DNA of 64,000 nucleotides from Nodosilinea sp. E11. GTDB taxonomy: Bacteria > Cyanobacteriota > Cyanobacteriia > Phormidesmidales > Phormidesmidaceae. The notes under the pieces are model-generated. The model saw nothing but the letters and a program-made list of their open reading frames with translations, made no database searches and had not been told where the DNA came from. The DNA lies in the NCBI RefSeq assembly GCF_032813545.1, contig NZ_CP136520.1, positions 2,846,001 through 2,910,000 on the forward strand, given 5' to 3'. A program made the position numbers and the translations under genes. Positions within the stretch are counted from its first letter, which is position 1; each line of letters begins with the position of its first letter. This document shows, piece by piece, positions 17,084 to 26,767 of the stretch.

Positions 17084-18238
17084 GTGCAACAGTTAAGGGG
17101 TCACTCTCAGCAGAGATGGCGACGGCTCGCCAGTAGGGCCGGGCTGCTAGGCGCAGTGGTGGTCGTATCTGGGCTAGGCCTAGCCATGGCTACCGCCCAG
17201 CCTGGGTTCGCCTCGGCTGCCGCTACATCCCTGCTGTCCCAGGCTCAGACGGGCTACCCCCAGCGCCAAGCCAGCTTTATTAACGACTACGGCAAGGTCT
17301 TGACACCGGCCGATGCCGATCGCCTGCGCGACGATCTAGAACAGCTCAAGGCATCGACTGGCATTGAGGCCGTCGTGGTCACCGTGCCTTCGACCGAGGG
17401 CTATGGCGCGGGCGATCGCAGCTTTGAGGCGTTTGCGACCAGTCTGTTCAACACCTGGGGCATTGGCGATGCTCAGCGCCACGACGGGGTGCTGGTGCTA
17501 TTTTCCCAGGGCGATCGCGCCGTGCGAATTGAGTTAGGTCGGGGCTACAGTCGCGCCTATGATGCCCCCATGCAAACCATCATTGACGAATACATGGTGC
17601 CCCGCTTTCGCAATGGGGACTACAGCGATGGGCTCTACGCCGGTACCCAGGCCATCATTCGTCAACTCACCGGCCCACCGCCCACTGAGGTAGACACGTC
17701 GCCACTCTCGGGGCTAAACCCCGTTGGCAGCGGTGCTGTGGCCCTAGTTCTTGGTGGGGGAACCTTGATGGCCATCCAGCAGACGCACAACTTTTTGCGC
17801 CCCAAATGCAAACAGTGCGCAGTGCGCATGCAGCCCTTGAGTAAAGACGCCGTCAAAGCCCACCTCAACGCCGGGCAAACCAAAGAACTGGAGCTGGGTT
17901 CTGTCAACCACGAGGTTCTAGAGTGCCCCCAGTGCCATCAGTCTCTCAAGCGCCAATTTCCTACCTGGAGCTCCTTTAGCCCTTGCCCCAGCTGCCGCTA
18001 TCGGACGCTAAAAGTGGTGAAGCAAACAACACTGGTTCCAGCAACCTACCAGTCCTCGGGGGAAGCCGTGGTCGATCGCAGCTGTCACTACTGTAGTCAC
18101 ACCGATCAAGAAAAGGTGATTCTACCAAGGCTAGAGCGCCATGATTCCAGTTCCTCAAGTTACGGGTCGTCGTCGGGAGGTGGGTCGTCGTCAGGAGGTG
18201 GGTCGTCGTCGGGAGGCGGGGCCAGCGGCAAATGGTAG
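17084..18238 (+). CDS. TPM-domain membrane protein with Cys-pair zinc-ribbon region and Gly/Ser tail
   Basis: The frame starts with GTG at 17084. An Arg-rich N terminus leads into a signal or anchor segment (LLGAVVVVSGLGLAMATAQP, about 22-41). Residues about 60-200 form a TPM domain (FINDYGKVLTPADADRLRDD, DDGVLVLFSQGDR-type strand, RIELGRGY), as in YgcG and the PSII repair protein Psb32. A second hydrophobic segment (about 215-230) is followed by four Cys pairs (CKQC, CPQC, CPSC, CHYC), likely zinc ribbons on the cytoplasmic side, and a tail of SSGGG repeats. Overall it resembles YgcG-type TPM proteins rather than Psb32. The kinase gene follows 115 bases downstream. Confidence 0.85.
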   Translation: MQQLRGHSQQRWRRLASRAGLLGAVVVVSGLGLAMATAQPGFASAAATSLLSQAQTGYPQRQASFINDYGKVLTPADADRLRDDLEQLKASTGIEAVVVTVPSTEGYGAGDRSFEAFATSLFNTWGIGDAQRHDGVLVLFSQGDRAVRIELGRGYSRAYDAPMQTIIDEYMVPRFRNGDYSDGLYAGTQAIIRQLTGPPPTEVDTSPLSGLNPVGSGAVALVLGGGTLMAIQQTHNFLRPKCKQCAVRMQPLSKDAVKAHLNAGQTKELELGSVNHEVLECPQCHQSLKRQFPTWSSFSPCPSCRYRTLKVVKQTTLVPATYQSSGEAVVDRSCHYCSHTDQEKVILPRLERHDSSSSSYGSSSGGGSSSGGGSSSGGGASGKW

Positions 18239-18353
18239 CCTAAGCCTTCGTTTTCCCTTCGGATCAATTGCAAAGAAAGCCCTATGGCTAAGATCAAGCG
18301 CCCGCATTCCGTGAAACACTGGGAGTACAGGGGAGTGCATTCTACCGTCGGCT

Positions 18354-20468
18354 ATGAGTCTTTGTATTAACCCAAACTGCCGCCAGCCTAACCATCCCGA
18401 TAACGGAGGTAGCGCTACCTGCGCCGCCTGCGGGTCTTCCCTGGTACTTCAGGGGCACTACCGCGTCATGCGCCTGATCAGCAGCAACAGCGGCTTTGGT
18501 CGGGTGTACGAAGCCTACGATCGCAACGTGCCCAAAATTCTCAAGGTGCTCAAAGAGAGCTACAACACCAACGACAAAGTCGTTGAGCTCTTTCGCCGCG
18601 AGGCTCAGGTGCTGAGCCAGCTCAACCATCCCGGCGTGCCCCGAGTCGAAGCCGAAGGCTATTTTCTCTACCACCCCGCCGACCGTAGCGAGCCGCTGCA
18701 CTGCCTGGTTATGGAGAAAATCGATGGCCCCAACCTCAAGCAGTGGATGGTGCAGCAGGGCAACCACCCAATCAGTGAAAAACAGGCCATGCTCTGGCTG
18801 GCCCAGCTGATCGACGTGCTCAGTCTGGTGCACCAGCACAACTATTTTCACCGCGACATCAAGCCCGAAAACATTATGCTGCGCCCCTCAGGACAGCTGG
18901 TGCTAGTCGATTTTGGGGCCGCCCGCGAGATGACCCAAACCTATATGGCCAACCTGGGTGACAGCGGCATCACCACCGTGAGTTCGGCGGGCTATACACC
19001 GCCTGAGCAAGAACAGGGCCAGGCCGTGCCCCAGTCTGACTTTTATGCCCTGGGCCGCACGCTGATTTATTTAATGACGGCTAAGCTGCCCAACGACTCG
19101 GCCATCTACAACTCGCGCACTAATGCCTTTATGTGGCGGTCTTCGGCCCCCCACATTTCTGCTCCCCTGGCTGATTTAATCGACGACCTGATTGCCCCCG
19201 CCGCCGCTAACCGGCCCCAGACCACGGAGGTGATTTTAGAACGGCTGGCCCAGGTGCGATCGCGTCAAGTGTCTGGCCTGCCTCGCTTAGCCACTAGCTC
19301 GACCCTCTGGGCTGAAACCACGCTCAACCCCAATACAACCCATACCCAAGCTGAGCCCTCCCACAGTTTTTTCCCTCCCTGGCTCGACCAACGCCCCTGG
19401 CTGCTGGCCGGGTTGACCGGTCTGGCCTTGGCCATACCCCTCAGCTGGTATGCCCTGAGCAAAGGGTATAGCCCCTTTGCCCCTGGCCAACCTGGGATAA
19501 CAAACCCATCTGTGGAAAAATTGACCGTCAGCCCTGGGGCGGTGCTCACTGGCCATAGCAACGACATCTACGATCTGCTCCTACTGCGCGACGGCAAAAC
19601 CCTGATATCGGCCAGTGCCGATAGCACAGTGCGCATTTGGGATTTAGAGGCGAGCAGCCTGCTGCATACCCTGGCCCACACCAATGTGGTGCAGTCCCTT
19701 GTCACCACCATCGACCAAACCACCTTAATCAGCACTGGCGACGATCGGGTGATTCGCTTTTGGTCACTGCCCGATGGCATTCCCCTAGGCCAGATCAACA
19801 ATGCCCACGGCACCCCGATTCGCGCCCTGGAGGTCAGCCGCAATGGTCGAGTCTTAGTCAGTGCAGATAGCGAAGGGGCGATCAAATTGTGGCCCTTGAC
19901 CGATAGCACCGGTACCCTCAACCTCTTGGGCATGGAGATGGCTGGGGCTAGCCATACTCTCCAGGCCAACGGCACGATTAACGACCTATTGTTTACCCGC
20001 GACAACACCGTTCTGATCAGCGGTGGGGCCAGTCTTCAGCTATGGCCCCTAGCCGATCTGAAGGCTACCGATGGAGGGAGTGAGATCGTACCGATTACCC
20101 TGGAAGGGCATACCAGTTTTGTCAACCGCATCGACATCACCGACGACGATCAGACATTAATTAGTGCTTCAGCCGATCAGAACGTGCTGCTTTGGGATAT
20201 GACCAGCAACGCCCAGACCGCAGCCTTGAAAGGTCATCAGAGCTACGTCAACACCCTACGCGTAGAGGGGCCTCGGCTGTGGAGTGCTGACGCTGACAAA
20301 ACTATTTTTGTGTGGGATCTCCAGCAGAAGATTCCCCTTCAACGGATCACAGGTTTTGAAACCGATATTTGGCGGTTTACCGTGCAGCCCAATGGTCAAA
20401 TCGTCACGATCGGTGGCACTCAACCGGTGATTCGGCTCTGGCGCTTAAATCAACCGCCAGAACGCTAG
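18354..20468 (+). CDS. Ser/Thr protein kinase with N-terminal zinc ribbon and C-terminal WD40 propeller
   Basis: The 704-residue protein begins with a Cys4 ribbon (C4, C9, C23, C26). A Hanks-type kinase follows (about 34-300), with glycine loop SNSGFGRVY, HRDIKPEN at 166-173 and DFG at 186-188, so it should be active. One membrane segment (about 346-365, WLLAGLTGLALAIPLSWYAL) separates it from a C-terminal beta-propeller. Repeats such as LISASADSTVRIWDLE and LISASADQNVLLWDM mark about seven WD40 blades from residue 393 on. The propeller probably senses or scaffolds partners outside the membrane. The stop overlaps that of the convergent cyanophycinase gene by four bases. Confidence 0.93.
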   Translation: MSLCINPNCRQPNHPDNGGSATCAACGSSLVLQGHYRVMRLISSNSGFGRVYEAYDRNVPKILKVLKESYNTNDKVVELFRREAQVLSQLNHPGVPRVEAEGYFLYHPADRSEPLHCLVMEKIDGPNLKQWMVQQGNHPISEKQAMLWLAQLIDVLSLVHQHNYFHRDIKPENIMLRPSGQLVLVDFGAAREMTQTYMANLGDSGITTVSSAGYTPPEQEQGQAVPQSDFYALGRTLIYLMTAKLPNDSAIYNSRTNAFMWRSSAPHISAPLADLIDDLIAPAAANRPQTTEVILERLAQVRSRQVSGLPRLATSSTLWAETTLNPNTTHTQAEPSHSFFPPWLDQRPWLLAGLTGLALAIPLSWYALSKGYSPFAPGQPGITNPSVEKLTVSPGAVLTGHSNDIYDLLLLRDGKTLISASADSTVRIWDLEASSLLHTLAHTNVVQSLVTTIDQTTLISTGDDRVIRFWSLPDGIPLGQINNAHGTPIRALEVSRNGRVLVSADSEGAIKLWPLTDSTGTLNLLGMEMAGASHTLQANGTINDLLFTRDNTVLISGGASLQLWPLADLKATDGGSEIVPITLEGHTSFVNRIDITDDDQTLISASADQNVLLWDMTSNAQTAALKGHQSYVNTLRVEGPRLWSADADKTIFVWDLQQKIPLQRITGFETDIWRFTVQPNGQIVTIGGTQPVIRLWRLNQPPER

Positions 20469-21283
20469 CTCTTGGCTGTCGCCAAGACTTTGCGGTGGTG
20501 GATATCGAAGCGATCGCCGTGGGCCAGCAGGTGTAGCCGCAACCCGTGGATGCTGAGCGGGTCGGCAGCGGTGATGTCGGGCTCATTGGTGTGGGTCATA
20601 TCGCCGGGGTCAACCACCGCAATTACCCCTTTGCCGATCACCTGAAAGCTACCGTCGCCCTCAAACAGGGCACAGGTGTCTTCGTCTATGCCCAGGCCCA
20701 GACGGTTAGGCTGCATGGCCATGGCGCTCATCAGCCGCGCCATGCGGTTGCGGTTGTGGAAGTGCTGATCGACAATCACCTCGGGCACAAAGCCCAGGCC
20801 AATGGCCATATCTACCAAAGAGCGGTTGGGCGACTCGCCGCTGCCGCCCCCAGCGATCATGTGATGGCCCATGACAGCCGCCCCGGCGCTAGTGCCCGCT
20901 AGGGTAATCTCGCCCAGTTGCGCCCGTTGACGAATGACATCGATCAGGGGAGTGTCGGCCAGCAGACCGCACAGCCGCACCTGGTCGCCGCCAGTGATAA
21001 ACACCCCTGTACAGGGCTCTACTAAGGTTTTCCAACTGGGATCTTCGCCCTGGGCGCGATCGCGAATATCCATCACCACCGTCTCGGGGGCACCCATGTC
21101 AGCAAAAATTTGCTGGTAGCGACCCGAAATCGCCACCGGATCGCGCGACGCGCAGGGAATAATGCCAATGCGGGCTGCCGTCCCCCCCGAGCGCTCAAAA
21201 AAGGTGTGCAGAATTTCTTTACCGTGGACTTTATCTTCTGCGCCGCCAATGGCGAGAATAGCATTGTGCTTAACGGGAGACAT
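20465..21283 (-). CDS. cphB: Cyanophycinase
   Basis: Cyanophycinase is a cytosolic serine peptidase that cuts the nitrogen reserve polymer cyanophycin into beta-Asp-Arg dipeptides. The 272 residues match the usual length. Hallmarks are LAIGGAEDKVHGKEIL at the start, FITGGDQVRLCGLL, the nucleophile elbow LAGTSAGAAVMG and the VDQHFHNRNRMARL segment near the active site. Cyanophycin synthetase cphA, often its neighbour, is not in the window; the upstream gene in the other direction is trmD. The start at 21283 is supported by the conserved N terminus. Confidence 0.93.
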   Translation of the reverse strand: MSPVKHNAILAIGGAEDKVHGKEILHTFFERSGGTAARIGIIPCASRDPVAISGRYQQIFADMGAPETVVMDIRDRAQGEDPSWKTLVEPCTGVFITGGDQVRLCGLLADTPLIDVIRQRAQLGEITLAGTSAGAAVMGHHMIAGGGSGESPNRSLVDMAIGLGFVPEVIVDQHFHNRNRMARLMSAMAMQPNRLGLGIDEDTCALFEGDGSFQVIGKGVIAVVDPGDMTHTNEPDITAADPLSIHGLRLHLLAHGDRFDIHHRKVLATAKS

Positions 21284-21461
21284 GGGCCGCTCAACAAAGG
21301 GACGAGAAATTGCTACCTAGACTCAATTACTGCATGATAGAGAGCGTTACATGCCAAGTCCAGCACGAGATCTGTAGTTTTCCTACAGGCGAGCCTTTGG
21401 GGCTAGACTTGGATGCAGTTCACGCAACCCATCAGGTCTTTAGGCCTCAGCAGTCTAGGCT

Positions 21462-22193
21462 ATGACAACTGGCATCCACGGGGCTTCCCATCTGAGAGTA
21501 GATGTTGTCAGCCTGTTCCCAGACTTTTTTCAATCTCCCCTAGAGTCAGGGTTGATTGGTAAAGCCCTGGCGCGCCAAATTGCAGAAATTCATCTTACCA
21601 ATCCACGGGACTTTACAACGGATAAGCACCGCCGGGTCGATGACGAACCCTACGGTGGCGGGGTCGGTATGTTAATGAAACCTGACCCGATCTTTGCTGC
21701 GGTCGAATCGTTGCCGGTACTGCCCCGGCGCGAAGTCATTCTCCTCACCCCCCAAGGAGAAACCATGACTCAGGGTTTATTTAAGGAACTGGCGAGCTGC
21801 AATCAGCTGGTGCTGATCTGCGGCCATTACGAAGGGGTAGACGAGCGGGTCAGCCATTTACTCACTCGAGAAGTGTCCCTAGGCGACTTTGTGCTCACCT
21901 GCGGCGAAATTCCGGCGCTGACGCTGATTAACGGCGTGGTGCGGCTGCTGCCCGGCACCGTGGGCAAAACCGACTCCCTGCGCTACGAGAGCTTTGAAAC
22001 GCCGCTGCTCGATTACCCCCAATACACCCGCCCCGCCGACTTTCGCGGCTGGGAAGTACCCGAGGTGCTGCGATCGGGCAACCACGAGGCGATCGCCCAG
22101 TGGCGGCGGCAACAGCAGGTCGAGCGCACGCGCCAGCGGCGGCCCGATCTCTACGAGCGATGGGTGGGGGAATCTGGGGACGTGGGTGAGTAG
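21462..22193 (+). CDS. trmD: tRNA (guanine37-N1)-methyltransferase
   Basis: TrmD methylates G37 next to the anticodon using S-adenosylmethionine, which prevents +1 frameshifting. The trefoil-knot signatures are clear: VVSLFPDFF at the start, DDEPYGGGVGM, ICGHYEGVDERV and SLGDFVLTCGEIPALTLING. The length of 243 residues is normal. The first 11 residues before the conserved core are variable and could shift the start slightly. It is followed after about 95 bases by ispF on the same strand, possibly one transcript, with a small palindromic repeat in the gap. Confidence 0.95.
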   Translation: MTTGIHGASHLRVDVVSLFPDFFQSPLESGLIGKALARQIAEIHLTNPRDFTTDKHRRVDDEPYGGGVGMLMKPDPIFAAVESLPVLPRREVILLTPQGETMTQGLFKELASCNQLVLICGHYEGVDERVSHLLTREVSLGDFVLTCGEIPALTLINGVVRLLPGTVGKTDSLRYESFETPLLDYPQYTRPADFRGWEVPEVLRSGNHEAIAQWRRQQQVERTRQRRPDLYERWVGESGDVGE

Positions 22194-22215
22194 AGGGATG
22201 GATGGGCAGCCGTAG

Positions 22216-22239
22216 GGTGCATCCGCGCAGCGATGCACC
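22216..22239. repeat. Small palindromic repeat in the trmD-ispF gap
   Basis: GGTGCAT, a ten-base loop and ATGCACC form a stem. It sits between two genes in the same direction and has no run of T, so it is not a clear terminator. Units of this kind are common intergenic repeats in cyanobacteria. Confidence 0.5.
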
Positions 22240-22288
22240 GTTCTATAGGGTCTTGAAAGCTAGTAAACCACAGGAGTAAAGGGGCACC

Positions 22289-22774
22289 ATGACAGGCATT
22301 CGAATCGGCAATGGCTACGATATTCATCGGCTGGTGGAGGGGCGATCGCTAATTCTCGGCGGCGTCACCATTCCCCACCACCTGGGGCTCGATGGCCACA
22401 GCGATGCCGATGTGCTTACCCACGCCATTATGGATGCCCTGTTGGGAGCACTGAGCTTAGGTGATATTGGCCTCTATTTTCCGCCGGGCGATCCCCAGTG
22501 GGCGGGGGCCGACAGCCTCAAACTACTGGCCCAGGTGAGTGCCATGGTGGGAGAGCGAGGCTGGCAGGTTAGCAACCTGGATACCGTCATAGTGGCCGAG
22601 CAACCCAAGCTAAAACCCCACATTGAAGCGATGCGATCGCACTTAGCCAACACCCTGGGGCTGGCTCCCGACCAGGTAGGGGTTAAGGCCACCACCAACG
22701 AAACCCTCGGCCCAGTAGGCCGTCAGGAGGGCATAGCGGCCTACGCCGTAGCTCTGTTGACCCAAGGCAATTAG
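22289..22774 (+). CDS. ispF: 2-C-methyl-D-erythritol 2,4-cyclodiphosphate synthase
   Basis: IspF closes the cyclodiphosphate ring in the MEP pathway, feeding carotenoids, chlorophyll phytol and quinones. The 161-residue protein shows [35 protein letters not shown] with the zinc ligands Asp and His, and [20 protein letters not shown] near the C terminus. The length fits the family, which forms a trimer. GGAG occurs about 15 bases ahead of the ATG. Confidence 0.96.
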   Translation: MTGIRIGNGYDIHRLVEGRSLILGGVTIPHHLGLDGHSDADVLTHAIMDALLGALSLGDIGLYFPPGDPQWAGADSLKLLAQVSAMVGERGWQVSNLDTVIVAEQPKLKPHIEAMRSHLANTLGLAPDQVGVKATTNETLGPVGRQEGIAAYAVALLTQGN

Positions 22775-23092
22775 AGATTGAGTAGCTTGCCAGGGGCAGA
22801 GTCACGTCAATCAGCCCCAGCCCCTTAAGCTACTGCCCAGCGTCGTGGCAGGAAGGCGCTAGGAGAAGGATTGCTCTCCCTTGCCCAAGCTAGGAACTTT
22901 TTGGCAGTAGGTAAAGTCAAAAAACTTTGTCAAATCTTTATAGATCAGCGACCTCTGTACTCACAGATTTAAATCGATAAAGCTTGGCAACGGTTGCAAA
23001 AGATACGTATTCTTCTAGAAAAACCCGTAGGATACTTTATAATATCTTCAAGTTTGCGGCTCTCAAGCATGCAGACTGGGGGTACTAAGACT
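22775..23092. other. Intergenic, nothing recognised
   Basis: A stretch of 318 bases with no gene, hairpin or repeat that stands out. It is AT-rich close to the next gene, where its promoter probably lies. Confidence 0.4.
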
Positions 23093-23587
23093 ATGCACCT
23101 ACCGCTGAGCTTTATAGAAACTTTGCCTTTGAGGCAATTTAGATCGGGTTCTAGCTACAGATGGTGGTTTTGTCCTAGAGACAGAAGGGGTAAGGCTCAG
23201 ATGGCTAAAGTCGTGCAATCGTTAGTGGCAACAGGCCATACTATTCGCGGGGTTTGCTACCCTCAAGCCCACTACATCAGTCAGGCCGTAGCTGAGTTGT
23301 CAGCCATTCCCCCAGAGCGGGTCGGCTTGAGTGGCGAGTACGATTACTACGGGCTAGCCAAACGTATTCAGGCAAACTTTTGTAGCCATGCCGGACGCGC
23401 CGCTGTCCGACAAATCACCGTCAAGCAGCGCGGATCAACGGTTATTCTCAGCGGTCGGGTAGATAGCCTTCACCTGTTAGATCAGCTGGTCAATTTGGCT
23501 CTACACACCGAAGGGGCCACCCACGTTGAAGTCCAAGATGTACAGGTCAATAGTTTGGCGATGGTTCAGCCGGTTCAAGTAGCTTAG
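23093..23587 (+). CDS. BON-domain-like protein
   Basis: I choose the ATG at 23093 (MHLPLSFIETLPLRQF), preceded by GGGGG; an ATG at 23069 and a TTG at 22994 extend the frame. The product is about 164 residues without a signal peptide. Residues from about 80 on resemble a BON domain: YYGLAKRIQANFCSHAGRAA, then ITVKQRGSTVILSGRVDS, then LLDQLVNLALHTEGATHVEVQ. BON domains bind membranes or phospholipids. The N-terminal 60 residues (SYRWWFCPRDRRGKAQMAKV) are of unknown fold. It stands alone between ispF and the sugar permease on the other strand. Confidence 0.6.
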   Translation: MHLPLSFIETLPLRQFRSGSSYRWWFCPRDRRGKAQMAKVVQSLVATGHTIRGVCYPQAHYISQAVAELSAIPPERVGLSGEYDYYGLAKRIQANFCSHAGRAAVRQITVKQRGSTVILSGRVDSLHLLDQLVNLALHTEGATHVEVQDVQVNSLAMVQPVQVA

Positions 23588-23673
23588 TACTGGTCGGCAG
23601 AAGTTGGATAACCCTAACTCAGGATTTCAGGTGCGAGGGTTTAAGAACCGTTGTCGGCCTAGGCTGCAGGGCA

Positions 23674-24600
23674 TTAGACCAGGGGTTGGGTGCTGTTGTT
23701 GACGGCTAGCCGCAGAGCAGACAGCGCCAAAATCACCAAAAATAACGCCAGCCCAAGGGTGCAGGCGTAGCTAATTTCGAGCTTTTGAAAGGCCTGCTCA
23801 TAGATGTAGTAGACCACGGTTTTAGAGCTGTGGCGCGGGCCTCCCTGGGTCATGATATAGACTTCTTCAAAGACTTTGGTCGCTGCGATCGCCGAAATCA
23901 CCCCCACCAAAACCAGGTAGGGTCGCATCAGGGGCAGGGTAATATCCCAGTGGCGTCGCCAGCCGTCGGAGCCGTCGAGCGCCGCCGCCTCGTAGAGGTC
24001 TTGAGGAATGCCCTGAAGCCCCGCCAAGTAGATCACCATGTAATAGCCCAGCCCCTTCCACACCGTCACCGCCATAACGCTAAACAGTGCCAGGGTTGGG
24101 CTGGTCAGCCACGGAACGCCGCTCTCGGTTAGCCCTAGACTTTTCAGCACCTGGTTAAATAAACCGGTCTCGGCGTAGAGCCAGCGCCAGGCAATGCCAG
24201 CCACCACCATCGACACCACCACGGGCGAGTAGTAGGCCACGCGCAACCAGTGAATGCCCCGCAGCTTCCGGTTGACTAGAATTGCCAACCCCAGCGGGGC
24301 AAAGGTCAAAATGGGCACCACCCCCGCTAAGTACACCAGGGTATTGCGCACTGTCTGCCAAAAGATCGGATCGACCATCAGCCGACGCAGATTGGCAGTG
24401 CCTACCCAGGTTGGGGCCGCCGTCAGGTCTACCCCAAAGGTAGTGAAACTCAGATAAAAGGCCCGCAGCGCCGGCCAAAACACCGAGATCCCCAAGGCCG
24501 CTAGAGCCGGTAGCAAAAACAGATAGGGAATCACCCGCTGGGGAATGGTGATACCTAGAGGCCAGAGGTGATGGGATGTTTTGCGTGACGTAGCAGTCAT
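23674..24600 (-). CDS. Carbohydrate ABC transporter permease, MalF/UgpA type
   Basis: This is one of the two inner-membrane subunits of a sugar importer. The 308-residue protein has about six membrane helices and the cytoplasmic EAA loop EAAALDGSDGWRRHWDITLP, which contacts the ATPase. N-terminal FLLPALAALGISVFWPALRA is typical of the MalF/UgpA group. The matching MalG-type subunit is not adjacent but at 39761-40627, and neither a binding protein nor an ATPase gene is in the window. The gene starts 37 bases downstream of cobQ on the same strand, so the pair may be co-transcribed by chance of position. Confidence 0.9.
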   Translation of the reverse strand: MTATSRKTSHHLWPLGITIPQRVIPYLFLLPALAALGISVFWPALRAFYLSFTTFGVDLTAAPTWVGTANLRRLMVDPIFWQTVRNTLVYLAGVVPILTFAPLGLAILVNRKLRGIHWLRVAYYSPVVVSMVVAGIAWRWLYAETGLFNQVLKSLGLTESGVPWLTSPTLALFSVMAVTVWKGLGYYMVIYLAGLQGIPQDLYEAAALDGSDGWRRHWDITLPLMRPYLVLVGVISAIAATKVFEEVYIMTQGGPRHSSKTVVYYIYEQAFQKLEISYACTLGLALFLVILALSALRLAVNNSTQPLV

Positions 24601-24636
24601 GGGATATCGAGTTAGGCGTAGGATGCTCAGTTTTGA

Positions 24637-26127
24637 TTACCCTAGCAGTGGCGTCAGATCCAAATGTTCACTTACGGCTTCGGTCAGTTCGTTGAGCACC
24701 GCCTCGCGCTGTTCGCGGTAGTTGGGAATGCCTGTAGGCAGCGACCCCAGACCGCGCTGCTGGCGCAGGCGGTTGAGCCAGGCCCGCCGCCAGGGGCCAT
24801 TGTCGAAGACGCCGTGCAGATAGGTGCCCCACAGCGACTGGCTGGCATCAACTACCCCCAAGCTACGGTCTTCGAACAAGAACTCAAACTGGGTGCCCTT
24901 CTCGTCTTTCCCCTCAGAGAGCAGCAGCTGGGTGCGCCCCTGGTGCAGTTCGTAGCCTGCCACTGGCAGCCCCTCCTGGGGGAAACGAGAGCTAACAGTG
25001 CGCTGGCGGGCAATTTTTTGCTGGGTGATCACCGTGCGCAGGGGGAACAGGTCAAGGCCGGGGAAACGTCCCTCGTGCCCCTCAATCCCTTCAGGATCGG
25101 CCAGAAATTGGCCCATCATCTGAAAGCCGCCGCAGACACCCATGACCGTGCCCCCAGCCGCCACATAGTTCTGAATTTCTTCGGCCATGCCGGTGCGCTG
25201 CAAGATCAGCAGGTCGGCAATGGTGGTCTTGGTGCCGGGGATAATCACCGCGTCGGGGTAGCCGAGCTTTTCTTTAGGGCTGAGATAGACGACCCGCACG
25301 TTGGGCTCGGCCTCTAAAGGATCAAAGTCGGTGAAGTTGGAAATGCGCGGTAGACGAATGACAGCGATGGTGATGTCGGCCTGTTTTTTGCTGCCAGGGG
25401 TGCGATCGAGCAGACTGAGGGAGTCTTCTGCGGGCAGGGCGTTTTCAATCCATGGCACTACGCCAATCACAGGGATGCCGGTGCGTTCTTTAATCCACGC
25501 CAGCCCCGGCTCTAGCACCTCGCGCTGACCGCGAAACTTGTTGATGATGATGCCTTTTACTAAGGCTCGCTCGTCGGGATCCATCAGCTCTAGGGTGCCA
25601 ATGATGTGGGCAAATACACCGCCGCGATCGATGTCAGCCACCAGCACCGTCGGAGCATTGAGATGTTTTGCCACGCGCATGTTGGTGAGGTCACGATGCT
25701 TGAGATTGACCTCGACTGGGCTACCAGCCCCTTCACAGACGATAAAGTCGTAGTCTTGGCCCAGGCGGGTGAGGCTGTCTTGAATGGCCTGCCAACCCTG
25801 GTCAAAGAAATTTTCGTAGTACTGCATGGCGGTGGTGCGCCCAACGGCTCGGCCCTTGAGAATGACCTGGGAAGTCATATCACCCTGGGGCTTGAGCAGG
25901 ATGGGGTTCATTTCAACCTGGGGAGGCACGCCAGCCGCCCAGGCCTGGACGGCTTGGGCGTAGCCCATTTCGCCACCGGTCGCGGTGACGTAGGAGTTGA
26001 GGGCCATGTTTTGCCCCTTGAAGGGGGCGACCCGCCAGCCACGACGGCTGAGAATGCGGCAGAGGGCCGTGGTAATCAGTGATTTGCCCACGTGGGAGGC
26101 TGTTCCCACTACCATGATGGCTCTCAT
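24637..26127 (-). CDS. cobQ: Cobyric acid synthase
   Basis: CobQ (CbiP) amidates four carboxylates of adenosylcobyrinic acid a,c-diamide with glutamine and ATP in cobalamin synthesis. The N-terminal ATP-binding domain starts MVVGTASHVGKSLITTALCR and contains GQNMALNSYVT and ADIDRGGVFAHIIGTLELM. The C-terminal class I glutaminase domain has the nucleophile Cys in VMGVCGGFQMMG and the His in YLHGVFDN. The length of 496 is normal. No cobalamin riboswitch motif was seen upstream. Another cobalamin gene, cbiG-cobJ, is at 59905. Confidence 0.96.
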   Translation of the reverse strand: MRAIMVVGTASHVGKSLITTALCRILSRRGWRVAPFKGQNMALNSYVTATGGEMGYAQAVQAWAAGVPPQVEMNPILLKPQGDMTSQVILKGRAVGRTTAMQYYENFFDQGWQAIQDSLTRLGQDYDFIVCEGAGSPVEVNLKHRDLTNMRVAKHLNAPTVLVADIDRGGVFAHIIGTLELMDPDERALVKGIIINKFRGQREVLEPGLAWIKERTGIPVIGVVPWIENALPAEDSLSLLDRTPGSKKQADITIAVIRLPRISNFTDFDPLEAEPNVRVVYLSPKEKLGYPDAVIIPGTKTTIADLLILQRTGMAEEIQNYVAAGGTVMGVCGGFQMMGQFLADPEGIEGHEGRFPGLDLFPLRTVITQQKIARQRTVSSRFPQEGLPVAGYELHQGRTQLLLSEGKDEKGTQFEFLFEDRSLGVVDASQSLWGTYLHGVFDNGPWRRAWLNRLRQQRGLGSLPTGIPNYREQREAVLNELTEAVSEHLDLTPLLG

Positions 26128-26338
26128 GGAGCGTCTCCAATGTCGAATAAGGTCAACCGTAGGGCGAAGGGCTGGAGATGAATTGAGATTTCGTCCTTGA
26201 GGACGAAGGCCCAGCTCGCAGCGACACCCTATGCAGATTCTTCAGGAACAACACAACTGATCAGGACGATGCTATACCAAGTCTATGGAGAGAATTGTAG
26301 GTTTACTATCTCTCACTGGCCTTGGCATAGAAGCAAGC

Positions 26339-26767
26339 CTAGCCTTGCCACCAGCTGGGCGATCGCATCCATCGGCACCATGCATTATAGAGATGATCGC
26401 CTAGGGTGGGACGATACTGGGTCGAGTTGAGCGGTGAGAGATGCTCAAAGACTTGACGACCCATGGGGGTGAGGCGAAAGCTATCGGTCAACCCCTGCCC
26501 ATCAACTTCGCGGCGTAAAAGGCCCACGGCGATTAGCCACATCATTTCATTTTCGGCTTTAAGCTCGGCCATAGGGCGGCGACTATAGCGGCTTTTGACC
26601 CCGGCTGGGCCACACACCTGGCGAATGGAGATGCTCTGCGATCGCATATCGGCCAGCAGATCGAGCCGAAAGGGGGAGCACCGAAAGGCCCGCTCGGCCC
26701 GCTTTAGCGATCGCCGCGTGTAGCTAATAGATAGGGCTGGGCTAGGCTCAGCTAAGGGCATGGGCAA
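26339..26767 (-). CDS. Small conserved cyanobacterial protein, possibly Npun_F0494 family
   Basis: The 142-residue product is soluble and basic, with SYTRRSLKRAERAFRC, SRRPMAELKAENEMMWLIAV and LLRREVDGQGLTDSFRLTP. The last two blocks look like a winged-helix. From memory this arrangement occurs in a cyanobacteria-specific family named after Npun_F0494; the function is unknown. The C terminus after about residue 115 appears less conserved. It lies alone, upstream of cobQ on the same strand but separated by 211 bases. Confidence 0.6.
   Translation of the reverse strand: MPMPLAEPSPALSISYTRRSLKRAERAFRCSPFRLDLLADMRSQSISIRQVCGPAGVKSRYSRRPMAELKAENEMMWLIAVGLLRREVDGQGLTDSFRLTPMGRQVFEHLSPLNSTQYRPTLGDHLYNAWCRWMRSPSWWQG

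Noticed and set aside
26128-26338. Cobalamin riboswitch upstream of cobQ
   Set aside because: No GCCACTG-type B12 box on the relevant strand; only a short TTCGTCC hairpin near 26190 was found.
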